Shown piece after piece: positions 46,905 to 56,110 of a stretch of 64,000 bases of DNA. A program made the position numbers and the translations under genes. Source of the stretch: Longispora sp040681875 (lineage in GTDB: Bacteria; Actinomycetota; Actinomycetes; Mycobacteriales; Micromonosporaceae); contig NZ_JBFAZP010000015.1 in NCBI RefSeq assembly GCF_040681875.1, forward strand, positions 1 through 64,000, given 5' to 3'. The first letter of the stretch is position 1, and the number at the start of each line of letters is the position of its first letter. Below the pieces are notes generated by a model. That model saw only the letters and a program-made list of their open reading frames with translations, made no database searches and was not told where the DNA came from.

Positions 46905-47085
46905 TGCCGCCGATGCCTTGCTGGTGCGGCCGTTGGCGGACCGGGCCCGGGCTGGAGGGCTGCGGCACGCGGAGGAGGCGGATTGTTGGCCCGGCTGACA
47001 AAGGAGGCGATCGAGGGCGAGACGGACGACCATCTCGGCTACAGGCCTCACCCATGTGGCGGGGGACTGCGAGGCCGTGTGCGGC
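46905..47085 (+). pseudogene. IS256-family transposase fragment
   Basis: The frame giving LLARLTKEAIEGETDDHLGYRPH resembles the N-terminus of IS256-type transposases (LLxxLxKE...DHLGY). Nothing of the catalytic part follows. Confidence 0.45.
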
Positions 47086-47748
47086 ACGCCATTCTCCCGC
47101 CGGTGCGGTCGGGTTGCGGGCCACAGCTGAGCAGCTCGACCAGGCGCAGGACAGCGACCTGCAGGTCCCTGGGAAGTCAGCGTTCTGACGCCATCGGAAT
47201 GGGCGCTCTGAAGTGTCCAGACTGAGACAAGACGTCTTCTCGTGGACGGGAAATGGCGAAGCCCCGACCGTGAGACCAGCGATAAGGGCAAGAGGTTGTG
47301 GCAATATGCCCGGGCCGAGCGTAGATCGGCGACTGACATGTCCAGCGGAGAGGTATCGCTTGGCGACAGCGAGCCGTCCGGACCGCTGATCTGTCTGCGC
47401 CTCGGTGAGGCCCGAACCGACACTCCCGATCACCGCGAGCAGCCCCTCAGCGTCGTACGCGCCGGCACCAGCGACCGGAACAGCACCTCGATTCGGGCCG
47501 GCTCCTGGTAGCCACGGGTAGTGGAGCGTGCTGAGTGTTTGCGGGACGGCCCGGACGGCCATTGCGAGGAGCTTTGGAGAGTGCCGGGGCGCCTAGCTGT
47601 AGACCTGATACACCAAAGGCGATAGGGCGGGGTCAGAGCCTTCTACTGAACCTCGGTTGTCCAGCTGCTGAGGGTTTCGTCCCGATTGCGAAGCCCCGAG
47701 CGATACGCCGATGGGCCGGGCGGCCTCATCGGCGCCCGGCCCGTCTCA
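47086..47748. other. Gene-poor decayed stretch
   Basis: 663 bases. Several overlapping frames are open on both strands, but none has a ribosome site and protein-like content. It is probably further insertion-sequence debris. Confidence 0.4.
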
Positions 47749-48408
47749 CTACTGGTTGGTGCTTTCCGGTAGTACCAGTTCTTCCTGGCCGTCGGCTCCG
47801 ATCACGATGTTGCCGAGGGCGGGTTTGCCGGCGTGGGTGTACGTGTGGGCGATGACTCCGGCGGCGGTGGACTGGACGTCGGTGAGCTGCCATGCGGCTG
47901 GGGCGGTGCCGGCCTCGAAGAGCCGCTGGCCCTTGCCGAGAACGACAGGGAAGGTGAGCAATCGCAGTTCGTCGACGAGCCCGGTGGCGAGCAGCGTCCC
48001 GAGGAGTCGGCCGCTGCCGTGCACCTGCAACGCCTGGCCGGGTTGGGCCTTGAGCTTGGTGACCTCCTCGACGAGGTCGCCGGTGAGCAGGTGCGAATTC
48101 GCCCAGCCCAGTGTGGTCAGCGTGCTCGACGGCACGTATTTGGGCAGGGTGTTGAGTTTCGCGGCGATCGGGTCGTGCGGGTCGGTGACGTTCGGCCAGT
48201 GTGAGGACAGCAACTGGTAGGACTTGCGGCCGAGGAGAAACGCGTCGGCGTCGGCGAACCACTCCACGACGATCCGGCCGAAGCCCTGATCGGCGTAGGG
48301 GATCAGCCAGCCACCGAGGTCGAAGCCGCCGGTAGGGTCCTCCGTCGGGCCTCCGGGGCCCTGCAGGACACCGTCAAGGGAGACGAACGTGGTCGCGGTC
48401 AGTTTCAT
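47749..48408 (-). CDS. RibD C-terminal / dihydrofolate-reductase-like protein 1
   Basis: 219 residues. Starts MKLTATTFVSLDGVLQGPGG, the typical first strand of the RibD_C family. ADAFLLGRKSYQLL and LQVHGSGRLLGTLLATGLVDELRLLTFPVVLGKGQRLF bind the nicotinamide cofactor. Most such proteins are NADPH reductases of unknown substrate. Its neighbour upstream is a paralogue read in the same direction. Confidence 0.88.
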   Translation of the reverse strand: MKLTATTFVSLDGVLQGPGGPTEDPTGGFDLGGWLIPYADQGFGRIVVEWFADADAFLLGRKSYQLLSSHWPNVTDPHDPIAAKLNTLPKYVPSSTLTTLGWANSHLLTGDLVEEVTKLKAQPGQALQVHGSGRLLGTLLATGLVDELRLLTFPVVLGKGQRLFEAGTAPAAWQLTDVQSTAAGVIAHTYTHAGKPALGNIVIGADGQEELVLPESTNQ

Positions 48409-48534
48409 GGTGGTGCCTTCTCGTCTGGTACGAATAGTTGGTCGTTAGGTTTGCGGGTAGGGTGACCTGGGTGGTTCCCGTCCTCGGCGCGCGTATGCGA
48501 TGGGTACCCGTGGTCTGTCCTGGTGGAACATCGG

Positions 48535-49077
48535 CTATTCCTTGCCGTGTGGGCGCAGATCCAGGACCACCGCGCCGGTGCTGAAGGTCGTGGTGCCAGC
48601 GAGAGTCCACGAGCTGGCCGGGCAGCCCTCGCCGAACAGGCGCTTGCCTTGGCCGACGACGACGGGGTGGACCCAGAGCTTGAGCTCGTCGACGAGGCCC
48701 AGTTCGATGAGGGAGCAGGTCAGGTCGCCACTGCCGTACACCAGAAGGTCGCCCTGGGTTTTGAGCTTGGAGACCTCGGTGGCCAGGTCGCCGCGGACCA
48801 CGGTGGCGTTCCATCCCAGTTCGGTCAGGGTCGCAGACACCACGTGCTTGGCGATGGTGTTCATCCGGACGGCGAACTCGCCCTCGGACTCCTCCATCCG
48901 CGGCCAGGCGGCGGCCATGCCCTCATAGGTGACCCGGCCCAGCAGCAGGGCATGGGCTGCGAACAGCTGACCGTGGGCGTAGCGGGCGTGGTCGGCGTTG
49001 AAGTACGGGCCGGTCCAGGTGGGGTTGTCCGTCACGCCGTCGAGCGACACGAAGGTCAGGGCGACGATCTTGCTCAC
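48535..49077 (-). CDS. RibD C-terminal / dihydrofolate-reductase-like protein 2
   Basis: 180 residues. KIVALTFVSLDGVTDNP, ALLLGRVTYEGMA and LVYGSGDLTCSLIELGLVDELKLWVHPVVVGQGKRLF show the same family as the downstream gene, with clear divergence. GAGCCGG lies upstream on the minus strand. It is divergent from a LysR regulator with a LysR-type box between, so it is probably controlled by that protein. Confidence 0.87.
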   Translation of the reverse strand: MSKIVALTFVSLDGVTDNPTWTGPYFNADHARYAHGQLFAAHALLLGRVTYEGMAAAWPRMEESEGEFAVRMNTIAKHVVSATLTELGWNATVVRGDLATEVSKLKTQGDLLVYGSGDLTCSLIELGLVDELKLWVHPVVVGQGKRLFGEGCPASSWTLAGTTTFSTGAVVLDLRPHGKE

Positions 49078-49186
49078 AGCCGGCTCCTCGGAATATGGAT
49101 CAATCGGCTGAATGCAGAGGCTTCCGCGCCGTCGTGATCAGCCTGCCCGGCCAAGATCAGCCAAACAACGAGTGATACTGAAACCC

Positions 49187-49207
49187 GTGTTTAACCAGGT
49201 TCAACAC
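49187..49207. promoter_or_regulatory. LysR-type T-N11-A box
   Basis: GTGTT (49187-49191) and AACAC (49203-49207) flank exactly 11 bases, in the space between the LysR gene and its divergent reductase gene. Confidence 0.55.
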
Positions 49208-49223
49208 AGAAGGAGGTCGCGCG

Positions 49224-50138
49224 ATGCTCGAACGTCTGGAGCTGGAGGCGTTCCTCACCCTTGCCGAAGAGCTGCACTTCGGGCGTACCGCCGAGCGTCT
49301 GCACGTCACGACCGGCCGGATCAGCCAGACCATCAAGAAGATCGAACGCCAGGTCGGCGCGCCGCTGTTTGACCGCACCAACCGTAGCGTCCGACTCACT
49401 CCGCTCGGCCACCAACTGCGTGAGGACCTCCGTCCCGCCTATGAGCAGATCCGGGCCGGCCTTGACCGCGCGATCGTCAGCGTCCGCCAGGCCCGCGACG
49501 CGTTGCGGGTCAGCTTCGTCGGCGCCGCAGCCGGCCAGGTCGCCCACCAGACCGCCGACCTGTTCGCCCAGCGCGAACCCGGCTGGCTGGTTCAGGTCCG
49601 CGAAGCGCAGGTCGCCAGTGCCGTCGCGACGCTGCGCGCCGGCGACGTGGACGTCGCCGTGCTCAGCCTCCCGATCGCCGGACCCGACCTGGTCATCGGC
49701 CCGGTCCTCATCTCCGAGCCCCGGATGCTGGCAGTCCCCGCGAACCATCCCCTCGCGGGCCGCACCAGCGTGACGATGGAGGATCTCGCCGACGTCCGGC
49801 TTCTGCGGCTGGCCGGCGCCCTGCCGGGCGACTGGCCGTCTGACCGCTGGCCCGAACACACCCCCAGCGGCCGGACCATACCCGGCGGCCCCGCCTTCGA
49901 GACCTTCCAGGAGGCCCTACAGCTCATCGGCGCCGGCAACGGCGCGATGATCGTCGGCGCGCAGGTCACCCGCTTCTACACCCGGCCCGACGTCGCCTAT
50001 CTCCCATTCTCCGACGCCGCACCGATCGACTGGGCCCCCATCTGGCTGCGGGCCAACAACTCACCCCGCATCCGCGCCTTCGCCCAGGCCGCCCGCGAGG
50101 TCGCCAACCGCATCTACCTCGCAGCCACCCACCAGTAG
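49224..50138 (+). CDS. LysR-family transcriptional regulator
   Basis: 304 residues. The N-terminal winged helix is ELEAFLTLAEELHFGRTAERLHVTTGRISQTIKKIERQVGAPLFDRTNRSVRLTPLG. An effector domain follows from about residue 90 (LRVSFVGAAAGQVAHQTADLF). ATG 49224 follows AGGAGG. Divergent from the reductase pair, which it probably controls. Confidence 0.92.
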   Translation: MLERLELEAFLTLAEELHFGRTAERLHVTTGRISQTIKKIERQVGAPLFDRTNRSVRLTPLGHQLREDLRPAYEQIRAGLDRAIVSVRQARDALRVSFVGAAAGQVAHQTADLFAQREPGWLVQVREAQVASAVATLRAGDVDVAVLSLPIAGPDLVIGPVLISEPRMLAVPANHPLAGRTSVTMEDLADVRLLRLAGALPGDWPSDRWPEHTPSGRTIPGGPAFETFQEALQLIGAGNGAMIVGAQVTRFYTRPDVAYLPFSDAAPIDWAPIWLRANNSPRIRAFAQAAREVANRIYLAATHQ

Positions 50139-50528
50139 TAGCTGGCGCGCTGACCACCGCGCGCTCGCGACCGTCGCGGACATGCGCCAACTCGTTTGAC
50201 TGCGCCTGACTCGCCTCTCGTAGAAGACCTCCGTTGCCCTTGGGTGACGCCCACCGCGCCCGGCCGGCTCACCCCGGCCCGGGGTCGATGCGGTTCCGGA
50301 ACATCCGCCCGATGTCCGGCGTTTAACAACCAGTGCCCCGAGGTCCGGCAGGTCAGGCCCTCGCCGACCACCTGGCTCCCGCAACCGTCGGCCCGAGCCC
50401 TGCCACTATGTGGGCAAAACCGTGAACCGGTGCGTAACTCCTGGTAGTTCCCTGCGAGATCCACGGAGGTCAGCCCAGTCGGCCGGACATTCCGGATCGG
50501 TGGTACCGGTCACGTTCGTGGCGGACGT
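50139..50528. other. Intergenic region before the sulfur operon
   Basis: 390 bases with no gene seen. Its right edge leads into the first palindromic operator. Confidence 0.45.
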
Positions 50529-50544
50529 ATACCCCGGGGGGTAT
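50529..50544. promoter_or_regulatory. CstR/CsoR-type operator 1
   Basis: ATACCCCGGGGGGTAT lies ten bases before the repressor gene. It matches operators 2 and 3 (ATACCCC...GGGGTAT). Confidence 0.75.
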
Positions 50545-50553
50545 GGTTGGGTC

Positions 50554-50823
50554 ATGAGGATGACCGAGGCTCTGGCTGGCGACGCGCTGGTGCGTCTCAA
50601 GCGCGCGCAGGGACAGTTGGCGGCCGTGGTGGCGATGATCGAGGACGGCGACGACTGCCAGAAGGTGCTCACGCAGTTGGCGGCCGCGTCCAAGGCGATC
50701 GACCGGGCCGGTTTCAAGCTGATCGCGTCGGGGCTGCGGCACTGCAACGCGGCCCGTGAGCGCGGCGAGGAGCCCCCGATGACCGAGGAAGAGTTCGAGA
50801 AGCTGTTCATGGCGCTGGCCTGA
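50554..50823 (+). CDS. cstR: CsoR-family repressor, persulfide-sensing (CstR) type
   Basis: 89 residues, all helical. CsoR family members use Cys-His-Cys to bind Cu(I), while CstR members use only two Cys to sense persulfides. Here Cys35 (GDDCQKVL) and Cys64 (GLRHCNA) are present, but the copper-ligand His, expected four residues before the second Cys, is Gly60. Together with downstream rhodanese and persulfide-dioxygenase genes this points to CstR. An ATG at 50560 would also fit. The gene is flanked by operators 1 and 2, so it is autoregulated. Confidence 0.85.
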   Translation: MRMTEALAGDALVRLKRAQGQLAAVVAMIEDGDDCQKVLTQLAAASKAIDRAGFKLIASGLRHCNAARERGEEPPMTEEEFEKLFMALA

Positions 50824-50867
50824 CGAGCGCCCGGCCGCGTGGGTCGGGCGTTTTCTTATCACGATCG

Positions 50868-50885
50868 CATACCCCCGGGGGTATG
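50868..50885. promoter_or_regulatory. CstR/CsoR-type operator 2
   Basis: CATACCCCCGGGGGTATG is a perfect 18-base palindrome, 17 bases before the next gene. Confidence 0.8.
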
Positions 50886-50902
50886 TGGAGAGGCGGGGAC
50901 CG

Positions 50903-52288
50903 ATGTTGGTCGAGCAGTTGTACCTGGACTGCCTGTCGCAGGCGTCCTACCTGGTCGCCGACGAGACGACGGGTCGGGCGCTGGTGGTGGACCCGCGACG
51001 CGACGTGCAGGTGTACCTCGACGCGGCGGCCGAGCGGGGCGTGCGCATCGAAGGGGTGATCAACACCCATGTGCACGCTGACTTCGCCTCCGGGCACCTG
51101 GAACTGGCGGCGGCCACCGGCGCGTGGATCGGCTACGGGCGCGCCGCGCGCACGGAGTTCACGACCCGGGCACTGGCCCACGGCGACCGGATCAGCCTGG
51201 GCGACGTGGTGGTGGAGGTGCTCGAGACGCCGGGGCACACCCCGGAGTCGATCAGCCTGCTGGTGTTCGCCCACGCCACTGACACCGTGCCCGACGCCGT
51301 GCTGACCGGCGACGCCCTGTTCATCGGCGACGTGGGCCGACCCGACCTCCTCGCGTCGGCCGGGCACGCAGCCCGCGACCTCGCGGGCATGCTCTACGAG
51401 TCCGTGCACCACGTGCTGATGGCGCTCCCGGACGAGGTGCGGGTGCTGCCCGGCCACGGCGCCGGGTCGGCGTGCGGCAAGAACCTGTCGACGCAGCTGT
51501 CCTCCACGATCGGGGAACAGCGGGCCACCAACTACGCGTGCCGGCCCATGCCGCGCGAGGAGTTCGTCGCCCTCGTCACGGCCGGCCAGCCCCCGGCCCC
51601 GGCCTACTTCGGCCACGACGCGTTGCTCAACCAGCGGCACCACGCCCTGCTCGACACGGTGGTGCCGGCTCTGACGGTCGAGGAGTTCCTGAAGGTCGCG
51701 GGGGAGGCGGTGGTCCTCGACGTGCGCGACGGCACGGACTTCGCCGCCGCGCACATCGAGGGCTCGCTGAACGTCGGCCTCGACGGCCGGTTCTCCGAGA
51801 CCGTCGGCGCGGTCCTGCGCCCGGACGTGCCGGTCGTTCTCGTCGCGCCGGAAGGCCGCGAGACCGAGGCGGTGGTGCGCCTCGCCCGGGTGGGGTTCGA
51901 CCACGTCGCCGGCCACCTCGCCCGGCCCGAGGCGGCGTTCCTGGAGATGGTCGACCGGATCACCCCCGCGAGCCGGATCACCGCCGCCCACCTGCGCGAA
52001 CTGTCCACCGGCTCCGTGACCGTCCTGGACGTGCGAGGCGCTGCCGAACGCGAGGGCGGGCTCATCCCCGGCTCGCTGCACATCCCACTGCAGCAACTCC
52101 TCGCCCGCATCGATGACGTGCCGACAGATCGGCCGACCGTCGTGCACTGCGCGGGCGGCTACCGCTCCTCCACGGCGGCGAGCCTGCTACGAGCCCACGG
52201 TCACACCGATGTCTCCGACCTGATCGGCGGGTACGCCGCCTACGCCCCGGCGACGGCCTGCGCGGCCACCGCCCGGTCCGCGACCTGA
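50903..52288 (+). CDS. Persulfide dioxygenase-rhodanese fusion (CstB-like)
   Basis: 461 residues. The N-terminal metallo-beta-lactamase domain has H56-x-H58-x-D60 and H65 in NTHVHADFASGH, plus GHTPESISLLV and TGDALFIGDVGRPDL, the signature of persulfide dioxygenases that turn glutathione or other persulfides into sulfite. Two rhodanese domains follow. The first (VLDVRDGTDFAAAHIEG) has no active Cys in its loop (VAPEGRE). The second has the Cys in VVHCAGGYRSS. This layout equals CstB-type fusion enzymes. ATG 50903 is preferred over a GTG at 50885, which lies in operator 2. Confidence 0.9.
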   Translation: MLVEQLYLDCLSQASYLVADETTGRALVVDPRRDVQVYLDAAAERGVRIEGVINTHVHADFASGHLELAAATGAWIGYGRAARTEFTTRALAHGDRISLGDVVVEVLETPGHTPESISLLVFAHATDTVPDAVLTGDALFIGDVGRPDLLASAGHAARDLAGMLYESVHHVLMALPDEVRVLPGHGAGSACGKNLSTQLSSTIGEQRATNYACRPMPREEFVALVTAGQPPAPAYFGHDALLNQRHHALLDTVVPALTVEEFLKVAGEAVVLDVRDGTDFAAAHIEGSLNVGLDGRFSETVGAVLRPDVPVVLVAPEGRETEAVVRLARVGFDHVAGHLARPEAAFLEMVDRITPASRITAAHLRELSTGSVTVLDVRGAAEREGGLIPGSLHIPLQQLLARIDDVPTDRPTVVHCAGGYRSSTAASLLRAHGHTDVSDLIGGYAAYAPATACAATARSAT

Positions 52289-52327
52289 GATCCAGGGTCG
52301 GCGACAGGCGCCGCACCCTCATCCCCA

Positions 52328-52345
52328 CATACCCCCAGGGGTATG
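52328..52345. promoter_or_regulatory. CstR/CsoR-type operator 3
   Basis: CATACCCCCAGGGGTATG differs from operator 2 at one central base. It covers an in-frame ATG (52343) of the next gene, which argues that translation starts later. Confidence 0.75.
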
Positions 52346-52372
52346 GACCCTGAGAACTGGAAGGACGAGCAG

Positions 52373-52690
52373 TTGAACATCGAGGTCTCCCCGCAACAGT
52401 TCACCGCCGCGCACACCGCCGGTGCCGTCGTCATCGACGTGCGCGGCAGCCTGGAGTACATGGCCGGACACGTCCCCGACGCACTGCACATCCCGCTCCG
52501 CGAAGTGGACTCCCGACTCGCGGAGGTGCCGGCCGGACGCGTGTACGTGATCTGTGCCAGCGGGCAGCGCAGCCTCATCGGTGCCGAGATCCTACGCGGC
52601 GCCGGCCGCGACGCGTGGTCCGTGGCCGGCGGCACGGCTGGGTGGAAGGCGGCCGGTGGCCGGGTGGTGCGCGGCTCCAAGCCCGCCTGA
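52373..52690 (+). CDS. Single-domain rhodanese
   Basis: 105 residues from a TTG at 52373 (AAGGA seven bases upstream); starting at ATG 52343 would add ten residues but lies in the operator. The domain reads VVIDVRGSLEYMAGHVPDALHIPL, with active-site Cys in VICASGQRS and the closing VAGGTAGWKAAGG. It probably passes sulfane sulfur between low-molecular thiols and the fusion enzyme. Confidence 0.85.
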   Translation: MNIEVSPQQFTAAHTAGAVVIDVRGSLEYMAGHVPDALHIPLREVDSRLAEVPAGRVYVICASGQRSLIGAEILRGAGRDAWSVAGGTAGWKAAGGRVVRGSKPA

Positions 52691-52763
52691 CCCCGGCACC
52701 CGGACGTCAGCTGCCCGAACGACCGGACCGCAGGCCAGCCGATCACCACGTGAGGAATACGCC

Positions 52764-53333
52764 ATGTCCAGCATCACCGTCACCGCCGCCCTGAAACTCC
52801 TGGAGGTCTACCCCGACGCGCTCGTCGTGGACGTGCGCACTCCCGGCGAGTTCGACACCGCCCACATCCCCGGCGCGATCAATCTGCCCCTCGACCAGGT
52901 CGATCCACACCTGCAACGTATCGTCGCCGACGCCGGCGGCACCCTGCTGCTCGTCTGCCAGGCCGGTACCCGGGCCGACGCCTGCCAGCGCAAACTCGCC
53001 GCGGGCGGACTCACCGACACCCTGGTCGTAGCCGGCGGAATGAACGCCTGGACGGCCACCGACGCGCCCGTCATCCGGGGCCGCGCACGCTGGGGCCTGG
53101 AACGCCAGGTCCGCCTCCTGGCCGGCGGTCTCGTCGCCACTGCCGTGCTGGCCAGTGTGTGGTGGCCGCCGGCCCGCTACCTGGCGGGGCTGGTCGGCGC
53201 GGGCCTTGCCGTAGCGGCCCTCACCGATACCTGCGCGATGGGCACGGCACTGTCGAAGCTGCCCCACAACCGGCCCAGCCGTCGAGTCGACATCGCCCAC
53301 AGTCTCACCAAATTGCGCGGGGCCACGCCGTGA
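52764..53333 (+). CDS. Rhodanese with C-terminal DUF2892 membrane domain
   Basis: 189 residues. An N-terminal rhodanese (LVVDVRTPGEFDTAHIPGAINLPL, active Cys in LVCQAGTRA) is joined to two membrane helices (residues 120-155) in the style of YgaP/DUF2892 proteins. It would hold sulfurtransferase activity at the inner face of the membrane, next to the exporter encoded by the following gene. TGAGGA lies upstream of ATG 52764. The stop overlaps the next GTG. Confidence 0.87.
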   Translation: MSSITVTAALKLLEVYPDALVVDVRTPGEFDTAHIPGAINLPLDQVDPHLQRIVADAGGTLLLVCQAGTRADACQRKLAAGGLTDTLVVAGGMNAWTATDAPVIRGRARWGLERQVRLLAGGLVATAVLASVWWPPARYLAGLVGAGLAVAALTDTCAMGTALSKLPHNRPSRRVDIAHSLTKLRGATP

Positions 53334-54088
53334 CCACCGTGGTTCTCGCCACGCTGGCCGCCGCTGTGCTCATCGGCGTGACCCTCGGCGGGCTCGGCGG
53401 CGGCGGGTCGATCCTGACGTTGCCGGTCCTCGTCTACGTCACCGGTGTTCCCCTCGACGGGGCGGTCACGATGTCGTTGATCGTGGTCGGGGTCACCGCC
53501 GCCGTGGCGCTCGTCCCGCACGCCCGCGCCGGGCACGTGCGCTGGCGCACCGGACTGCCCTTCGCCGCCGCCGGCATGATCGGCGCGTACGCCGGAGGCC
53601 GTCTCGCCGCACACGTGCCCGCGCAGCTCCTGCTCACCGGCTTCGCGGTCCTCATGGTCCTCACCGCCGCAGCCATGCTCCGGCCACGCCACCGGGCGGC
53701 CTCCGCAGACCCGGCCCACCGGCCGCGCGTGCCCCTCATCGTCGCCGCCGGACTGGGCGTCGGGCTGGCCACCGGCCTCCTCGGCGCGGGCGGCGGATTC
53801 CTCATCGTCCCCGCCCTGGCCATCCTCGCCGCCATGCCCATGCCCGCGGCGGTCGGCACCAGCCTGCTCGTCATCGCCGCCAACTCCACCGCCGGCATCG
53901 CCGGACACCTCCACACCACCACCGTCGACTGGCCACTCACCGCCGCGATCACCGCCCTGGCCGTCGCCGGCAGCGTCGCAGGCACCCACCTGGCAGGCAA
54001 AGCGAACCCGACGGTCCTACGCCGGGCCTTCGGCTGCTTCGTGATCGTGGCCGGAGCCGGCGTCCTGGCCCGGCAGCTCCTGACCTGA
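53330..54088 (+). CDS. TauE/SafE-family sulfite or sulfonate exporter
   Basis: 252 residues with about seven or eight membrane helices. The repeated motif GVTLGGLGGGGSILTLPVLVY (first half) and GVGLATGLLGAGGGFLIVPALAIL (second half) is the TauE/SafE signature. In cst operons this protein removes sulfite made by the dioxygenase. GTG 53330 overlaps the rhodanese stop, so it is translated with it. Last gene of the operon. Confidence 0.9.
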   Translation: MTTVVLATLAAAVLIGVTLGGLGGGGSILTLPVLVYVTGVPLDGAVTMSLIVVGVTAAVALVPHARAGHVRWRTGLPFAAAGMIGAYAGGRLAAHVPAQLLLTGFAVLMVLTAAAMLRPRHRAASADPAHRPRVPLIVAAGLGVGLATGLLGAGGGFLIVPALAILAAMPMPAAVGTSLLVIAANSTAGIAGHLHTTTVDWPLTAAITALAVAGSVAGTHLAGKANPTVLRRAFGCFVIVAGAGVLARQLLT

Positions 54089-54805
54089 CCGGCAGGACAC
54101 CCGGAGCGGTACGACCCCGGACCTGCCGGGAACCTCGGATGGCGGCACCGGCAGCCGGTCCAGTGCCCGAGTCGGCAACGCCGCGCAGAGCGTGGCCGGC
54201 GGCCAACAACGGCTTCCCCTCGTCGCAGTGCTCCTGCGCTGCTGGCCCGGTGAACATGGGCGAACCGAGCCCGGGTTTCTACCAGGTGGTGGTTGAAGTC
54301 AGACGCACCGCACCTGCCCTCGCCCGGGCCGAGTCGCCAGCCGGGAACACTTCTGGGCCACCGTGTCGGCACCGGCCTCACCCCATCAGGCGTCTCTTGG
54401 CTTGCATGAACCGTTCCCGGACCGCCGGGCGGGCCGCACGCCGTGTCCGCGAACCCGCCGACGAGCGTCGACCACGTCTGATGCCCGGACCCCATCCGAG
54501 TCGGCACACTGACCAGGTGCTTGTTCAACGGAGCGCCTTCACATGCCCGGGCCACGCGTCGGGCCTGGCCACGGCGCGGGCCCGAGCCCGATCGCGTCGA
54601 GGCGCTCGTCGACGAACACAATCGGCAATCCTCGACCATCACCGAGTACCTCCCACGAACGCATCAAGTTCACGGGTCATAGGTCGAGGTTTGGCCCGTT
54701 TTGCAGTGTTGATCATCGGTGAGAACGCGTGAAAGGCCGCCCGTCATCGAGCCGGTTGCCGCAGGCCCGGCCCGCGTCATGCGGGTGGGCGGTCCAGGTG
54801 TCATG
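54089..54805. other. Gene-poor region
   Basis: 717 bases. Frames on both strands are open but not protein-like. No insertion-sequence ends were recognised. Confidence 0.4.
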
Positions 54806-55963
54806 ATGCTGATCATGACGCCGTTCACCATAGAGGTTCCGGAGGCGGTACTCGCCGATCTGGCGGTCCGCCTGGCGCGGACCCGGCTGCCCGCGCGTAC
54901 GTCGGGCGAGCGGTGGTCCGCAGGCACGGACCCGGACTACCTTCGCCATCTGCTCGGTCACTGGGCGGACGGGTTCGACTGGCGGGCCCGTGAGCGGTGG
55001 CTCAACGCGTTTCCGCAGTACCTGGCGGACGTGGATGGGCAGACGGTGCATTTCGTACACGTCCGTGGTGTACGCGCGGCTGGTGGTCCCGTGCCGTTGC
55101 CGCTGGTGGTGACACACGGCTGGCCGTACTCGTTCGCGGAGATGTTACCGCTGGTGGAGCGGCTCACCGATCCGGCGGCCCACGGCGGGGATCCCGGCGA
55201 GGCGTTCGACGTGGTGGTTCCGTCGCTGCCGGGGTACGGCTACTCCACCCTGCCGGGCCTTGGCCCGGTGACGCCTCAGCGGATCGCCGACATCTGGGCC
55301 AAGCTGATGACCGAGGTGCTCGGCTACGCACGCTTCGGCACCTACGGCGAGGACATCGGCAGCAGAGTCAGCCACTGGCTCGCCGCTTCGCACTCCGACC
55401 GGGTGATCGGGATCCACGTGGCCCAGGCCGCGTTTCCGCCGGCGGAGCGGAGCGCCGACCTGACCGTCGCCGAGCGGGAGTTCCTGGCGTGGTCGGCCGC
55501 GAAATGGGCGGGCGGGGAGGGCTACGCCGAGATCCAGGCCACCCGTCCCGACACGCTCGCGGCGGCTCTGCTGGACTCCCCGTCCGGCCTGGCGGCGTGG
55601 CTGGTGGAGAAGTTCCAAGCCTGGAGCGACTGCGACGGCGACGTCGAGCGCCGGTTCGGCAAGGACGAGCTGTTGACCACAATCATGATCTACTGGGCGA
55701 CCGGCACGATCGGATCCTCGTTCCGCCCGTACTTCGACCGGACGCACCAACTGCCGCTACCCGTGCTCACCGTGCCCGCCGGGATCACCGTCGGGGTCGG
55801 CGACCTCGGCATGCCCAGGTCACTCGCCGAGCGCACCTACGCCGACATCCGTTACTGGCACGCACTGCCGGCGGGCGGCCACTTCCTCGCCTACGAGGAA
55901 CCCGGGCTCGTCGCGGCCGATGTCCGCACGTTTTTCGGCCCGCTGCGGCAACACAGCTGCTGA
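54806..55963 (+). CDS. Epoxide hydrolase (EPHN plus alpha/beta hydrolase)
   Basis: 385 residues from the ATG at 54806 (AGGTG upstream; ATG 54815 is possible). The N-terminal EPHN domain (residues 5-110) contains RTRLPARTSGERWSAGTD and FPQYLADVDGQTVHFVHVRG. The hydrolase domain has the oxyanion HGWPYSF motif. The nucleophile position in the usual G-x-D-x-G turn reads YGEDIGSRV (Asp), and the catalytic His is in GGHFLAYEEP. The likely reaction is opening of an epoxide by water, either on a xenobiotic or in secondary metabolism. Confidence 0.88.
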   Translation: MLIMTPFTIEVPEAVLADLAVRLARTRLPARTSGERWSAGTDPDYLRHLLGHWADGFDWRARERWLNAFPQYLADVDGQTVHFVHVRGVRAAGGPVPLPLVVTHGWPYSFAEMLPLVERLTDPAAHGGDPGEAFDVVVPSLPGYGYSTLPGLGPVTPQRIADIWAKLMTEVLGYARFGTYGEDIGSRVSHWLAASHSDRVIGIHVAQAAFPPAERSADLTVAEREFLAWSAAKWAGGEGYAEIQATRPDTLAAALLDSPSGLAAWLVEKFQAWSDCDGDVERRFGKDELLTTIMIYWATGTIGSSFRPYFDRTHQLPLPVLTVPAGITVGVGDLGMPRSLAERTYADIRYWHALPAGGHFLAYEEPGLVAADVRTFFGPLRQHSC

Positions 55964-55990
55964 CTGTGCGGGGTCAGGGTCTGTTCGTCA

Positions 55991-56110
55991 TTGGCCGGCA
56001 GGGTCGGGTTGAGCCTGGCGAACCTGTCGGCGCTCAGGAACGGCCGAGCCCGGGCGATCTGGTTCAGTACCCTCACGGCTCTCTGTGACGAGCTGGGGCT
56101 TGTTCAGCGT
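55991..56110 (+). pseudogene. Fragment of an XRE-type (HTH_26) regulator
   Basis: Reads VGLSLANLSALRNGRARAIW then FSTLTALCDELG, the recognition-helix half of a Cro/C1-type domain. The N-terminal half is missing and no ribosome site fits. Confidence 0.4.

Noticed and set aside
50529..52345. Copper-responsive CsoR operon
   Set aside because: The operator shape would fit CsoR, but the repressor lacks the His of the Cu site and the genes are for sulfur handling, not copper export.
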